Translations under genes and position numbers: made by a program
Assembly: GCA_017379955.1 (NCBI GenBank)
Contig: JAFNVE010000161.1
Coordinates: 1-9,158 of the forward strand
DNA length: 9,158 nt
Reading direction: 5' to 3'
From: Tidjanibacter sp.
GTDB taxonomy: Bacteria; Bacteroidota; Bacteroidia; Bacteroidales; Rikenellaceae
The notes under the pieces: generated by a model
What the model was told of the DNA's origin: nothing
Seen by the model: the letters and a program-made list of their open reading frames with translations, nothing else
Database searches by the model: none
In this document: positions 7,139 to 9,158 of the stretch, piece after piece
How positions within the stretch are numbered: position 1 is the stretch's first letter
How the letters are laid out: every line of letters starts with the position of its first letter

Positions 7139-8290
7139 TTAATCTTCTACTTGCACCATATTCAGGGGTTTAACCTCCGACACCGACGGCATAGGTCGTA
7201 CAGGCTCGGTGAGGGTAAACTCACCCTTTTCAATCCACTCTTTAAGCACACCGGCAATCTTGCGCGCCTTGTCGAGCGAGGAGAGAGGGGTTGCCTTGAT
7301 GCGTTTGCCCGCCACCTCAATCTCGCCGGTGCGCAGAGCGGCATAGTTAGTCCTGCCAACGTGGGCGCAACCATTACCATAGTCCACCACATTGGTCTCT
7401 ATCTGCTCATTGCGGATGCTGACCCTACGCGCCATATCCTCGTCGAGAACGGGGATTGGAATACCAATACCTACATACATCGTCGTTCCATACTTCTCGA
7501 AATATGCGCCTCGGATATACTCAGTGTCCATCTCTTTGAGGTTACCTGCCACAGCCAGCGTACGGGCGTTGCCAATAGGCACTCCGTGCTCATTAGTGGG
7601 CTTGGTGGTGTTGAACTGAGTACCGTTCCAGGTGACATAGCCAACCGTACCTCCCAGGAAGATGCGAGTACCCAGACCAATTGTGCGACACTCGGGGTCG
7701 TTGAGCAGTGGCGAGAGTTCGCCTGCTGACGAGTAGGAGCAGTTGTGCATATGGGGCAGCAGAGTGCCCATATAGGTATGCTTAATCTTGTCTGTGCCGT
7801 TGGTTGCTACGTTGTAGTTCTGATAGCAGTTGCGGGGATTGTAGAGGATAGCCTCATTGAGTGTGTCGCGGTTGATGATTGTGCGCACATGGCGACGAGG
7901 GTAGCAATCGGTACCCTTACCCCACGCTTCGAGAACTACATCCTTACCTGCGATAAGGTCCTCAATGATATGCGAGCCACCATACTCGGGACGCTCAGGA
8001 TTGCAGTCGGTAGCACCCACATAGGTATCCACAGCCGCCAAACCACCACTCACACGCACGCCATTGAGTTCGATGCGCTCCATACGGATAGGGGGCTCAG
8101 CGTGGCCAAAGTTCAGAAATGCACCCGAGGAGCACATCGCGCCAAAGGTCGCGGTAGTCACCACATCGACCTTCTCAACAATCTCGGCAGGCGAGAGGGT
8201 TCGACCCAACTCGGCCACCTCCTCGGCAGTCATCACCACCGCCTTGCCACTACGAATCTTCTCGTTAATCTCAGCAACCGTCTTCTTCAT
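7139..8290 (-). CDS. DUF39 / COG1900 protein, putative L-aspartate semialdehyde sulfurtransferase
   Basis: This 383-aa cytoplasmic protein belongs to the DUF39 (COG1900, 'homocysteine biosynthesis') family. Recognisable stretches are TTATFGAMCSSGAFLNFGH near residues 45-63, GGSHIIEDLIAGKDVVLEAW near 104-123, GTDCYPR at 126-132, GLGTRIFLGGTVGYVTWNGT near 205-224 and YVGIGIPIPVLDEDMA near 272-287. Cysteines lie at 53, 96, 129, 155, 184, 201 and 308. Cys53 and Cys129 sit where I recall two functionally essential cysteines in the methanogen enzyme MA1821, which is thought to carry sulfur as a persulfide. The known reaction joins sulfide to aspartate semialdehyde and reduces it to homocysteine. 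Unlike MA1821, no C-terminal CBS pair is present, since the protein ends soon after the DUF39 region. It is the first gene of its operon, with a hairpin-rich leader upstream. Confidence 0.88.
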   Translation of the reverse strand: MKKTVAEINEKIRSGKAVVMTAEEVAELGRTLSPAEIVEKVDVVTTATFGAMCSSGAFLNFGHAEPPIRMERIELNGVRVSGGLAAVDTYVGATDCNPERPEYGGSHIIEDLIAGKDVVLEAWGKGTDCYPRRHVRTIINRDTLNEAILYNPRNCYQNYNVATNGTDKIKHTYMGTLLPHMHNCSYSSAGELSPLLNDPECRTIGLGTRIFLGGTVGYVTWNGTQFNTTKPTNEHGVPIGNARTLAVAGNLKEMDTEYIRGAYFEKYGTTMYVGIGIPIPVLDEDMARRVSIRNEQIETNVVDYGNGCAHVGRTNYAALRTGEIEVAGKRIKATPLSSLDKARKIAGVLKEWIEKGEFTLTEPVRPMPSVSEVKPLNMVQVED

Positions 8291-8409
8291 TTTCTTTACA
8301 TTTTTAAACTATAAATGTAAATTGTTGTTTTGTTGAAGGTTACAACCAACCTTCCTGTATCCCTTAAAATTGTATTTTTAGTAGGCGATCTTAAAAACTG
8401 ATTTAGGGG
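8291..8409 (-). promoter_or_regulatory. Hairpin-rich leader upstream of the DUF39 operon
   Basis: This AT-rich stretch precedes the DUF39 start codon and contains no gene. A perfect 9-bp inverted repeat, TTTACATTT (8295-8303) and AAATGTAAA (8313-8321) with a 9-nt loop, ends 4 nt before the start codon. A second perfect 7-bp hairpin is GAAGGTT/AACCTTC (8335-8341/8348-8354) with a 6-nt loop. Either could be an operator or a structure controlling translation. I see no convincing TAnnTTTG-type Bacteroidetes promoter with a correctly spaced -33 element (TACATTTA on the minus strand is only a partial match), no Shine-Dalgarno sequence and no riboswitch I can name. Confidence 0.45.
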
Positions 8410-8530
8410 AAAATAATTTATAGTAGGCGGTTTTTAGGCGGGGTTGTCTTGACAGACCGCAACATACTTATTGTATGTGAGGATTTGGCAAGGCAACTCC
8501 AACACCAAAACCGCCACTAGAAATTATTTT
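8410..8530. repeat. 121-nt inverted-repeat element overlapping the end of infB
   Basis: The outer arms 8410-8434 and 8507-8530 pair over 23 positions, with one mismatch (8420/8520) and one bulged base (8425). The GC-rich part is GGCGGTTTT against AAAACCGCC. Inside, GGGGTTGTCTTG (8440-8451) pairs with CAAGGCAACTCC (8489-8500) through 12 pairs, two of which are G-U on the + strand. A small apical hairpin is ACATAC/GTATGT (8462-8467/8473-8478). The right arm includes the infB stop codon (8524-8526) and part of its last coding bases. It may act as a transcription end signal, an RNA element or a palindromic mobile-repeat remnant; there is no clear T-run after the stem in the infB direction. Confidence 0.75.
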
Positions 8531-9158
8531 CTTTTTACTTCAACTTGCTCATAACCCTCAACAATATCGCCCACGCGAATATCGTTGTAGGACTCGATGT
8601 TCAAGCCGCACTCCTGACCGCTGGTAACCTCCTTAACATCGTCCTTGAATCGTTTGAGCGAGCCAAGACGACCGGTGTATACCACGATACCGTCGCGGAT
8701 AACACGAATCGGGGTGTTACGGCTGAGTTTACCCTCGCGGACAATACCACCCGCAATGGTACCCACCTTGCTAATCTTGAAGGTCTCGAGCACCTCAATC
8801 GAGCAGACAATCTCCTCCTTGGTAACGGGCTCGAGCATACCCTCGATTGCATCCTTGATATCGTTGATAGCGTCGTAGATGATGGAGTAAAGACGAATCT
8901 CAATCTCCTCCTTCTCTGCCAACTTACGAGCACCCATACTTGGGCGTACCTGGAAGCCGACAATAATAGCGTTCGACGCAGCAGCCAAGAGGACATCCGA
9001 CTCCGAAATCTGACCCACAGCCTTGTGGATAACGTTCACCTGAACGCTCTCCTTCGAGAGTTTCAACAGCGAGTCGGTCATTGCCTCAATCGAGCCGTCC
9101 ACATCACCCTTAACGATGATGTTAAGCTCCTTGAACGAGCCGATAGCGATACGACGGC
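8524..9158 (-). CDS. infB: Translation initiation factor IF-2, C-terminal part
   Basis: The reading frame is open to the right edge of the window, so the gene is cut there; 210 residues are visible. IF-2 is the GTPase that recruits initiator fMet-tRNA to the small ribosomal subunit and promotes subunit joining. The fragment starts in the domain after the G domain and its barrel ([19 protein letters not shown] at fragment residues 8-26), continues through the conserved segment [13 protein letters not shown] near 61-73, and ends with the C2 beta-barrel that binds the formyl-methionine end of the tRNA ([20 protein letters not shown] near 125-144, then [24 protein letters not shown]). The G domain lies outside the window. 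An in-frame GTG at 9100-9102 is internal, not a start. The stop codon lies in one arm of a large inverted repeat. A 233-nt structured gap separates it from the DUF39 gene, so cotranscription is uncertain. Confidence 0.97.
   Translation of the reverse strand, partial: RRIAIGSFKELNIIVKGDVDGSIEAMTDSLLKLSKESVQVNVIHKAVGQISESDVLLAAASNAIIVGFQVRPSMGARKLAEKEEIEIRLYSIIYDAINDIKDAIEGMLEPVTKEEIVCSIEVLETFKISKVGTIAGGIVREGKLSRNTPIRVIRDGIVVYTGRLGSLKRFKDDVKEVTSGQECGLNIESYNDIRVGDIVEGYEQVEVKRK

Noticed and set aside
6668..7729. A 353-codon + strand open frame
   Set aside because: It runs antisense across the NIL/ferredoxin gene and most of the DUF39 gene, both with clear family motifs. Its translation shows no family pattern and looks like a codon-bias shadow.
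7745..8314. A 189-codon + strand open frame
   Set aside because: It is antisense to the DUF39 gene, His- and Thr-rich from reversed codons, and not like any family I know.

Overview
The window looks like a piece of chromosome from an anaerobic member of the Bacteroidetes, probably order Bacteroidales. An Alistipes-like genus is my best guess, but this is inference. The reasons are a formiminotransferase fused to a cyclodeaminase, a long (667 aa) urocanate hydratase, genes with no clear Shine-Dalgarno sequence, moderately GC-rich genes separated by AT-rich spacers, and the style of the IF-2 C-terminus.

Layout. Positions 1-5633 (+) hold a tightly packed histidine-degradation operon: ftcD (5' end outside the window), hutU, hutH and hutI, with gaps of 4 and 20 nt and a 7-nt overlap. 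Positions 5634-5934 are a 301-nt gene-free spacer between convergent operons. It contains twin T/A palindromes, a 147-nt cloverleaf-shaped inverted-repeat element, and an exact five-unit 9-nt tandem array with regularly spaced G-tracts. Positions 5935-8290 (-) hold a three-gene operon, read from right to left: a DUF39/COG1900 protein, a NIL-domain protein with two [4Fe-4S] motifs, and a UPF0280/COG2122 protein. Positions 8291-8523 are a structured leader or intergenic region. Positions 8524-9158 (-) are the 3' end of infB (translation initiation factor IF-2), whose stop codon lies inside a large inverted repeat.

How the genes work together. The hut enzymes take histidine through urocanate, imidazolonepropionate and formiminoglutamate to glutamate, with the one-carbon unit passed to tetrahydrofolate. 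The minus-strand trio matches the set known from methanogenic archaea for making homocysteine directly from aspartate semialdehyde and sulfide (DUF39 enzyme plus NIL/ferredoxin partner), with COG2122 implicated in efficient sulfide assimilation. Homocysteine and folate-bound one-carbon units meet at methionine synthase, so the two operons may be linked metabolically, although that is inference.

The most interesting material is the archaeal-type homocysteine trio in a bacterium and the unusually structured non-coding DNA at both ends of that operon.
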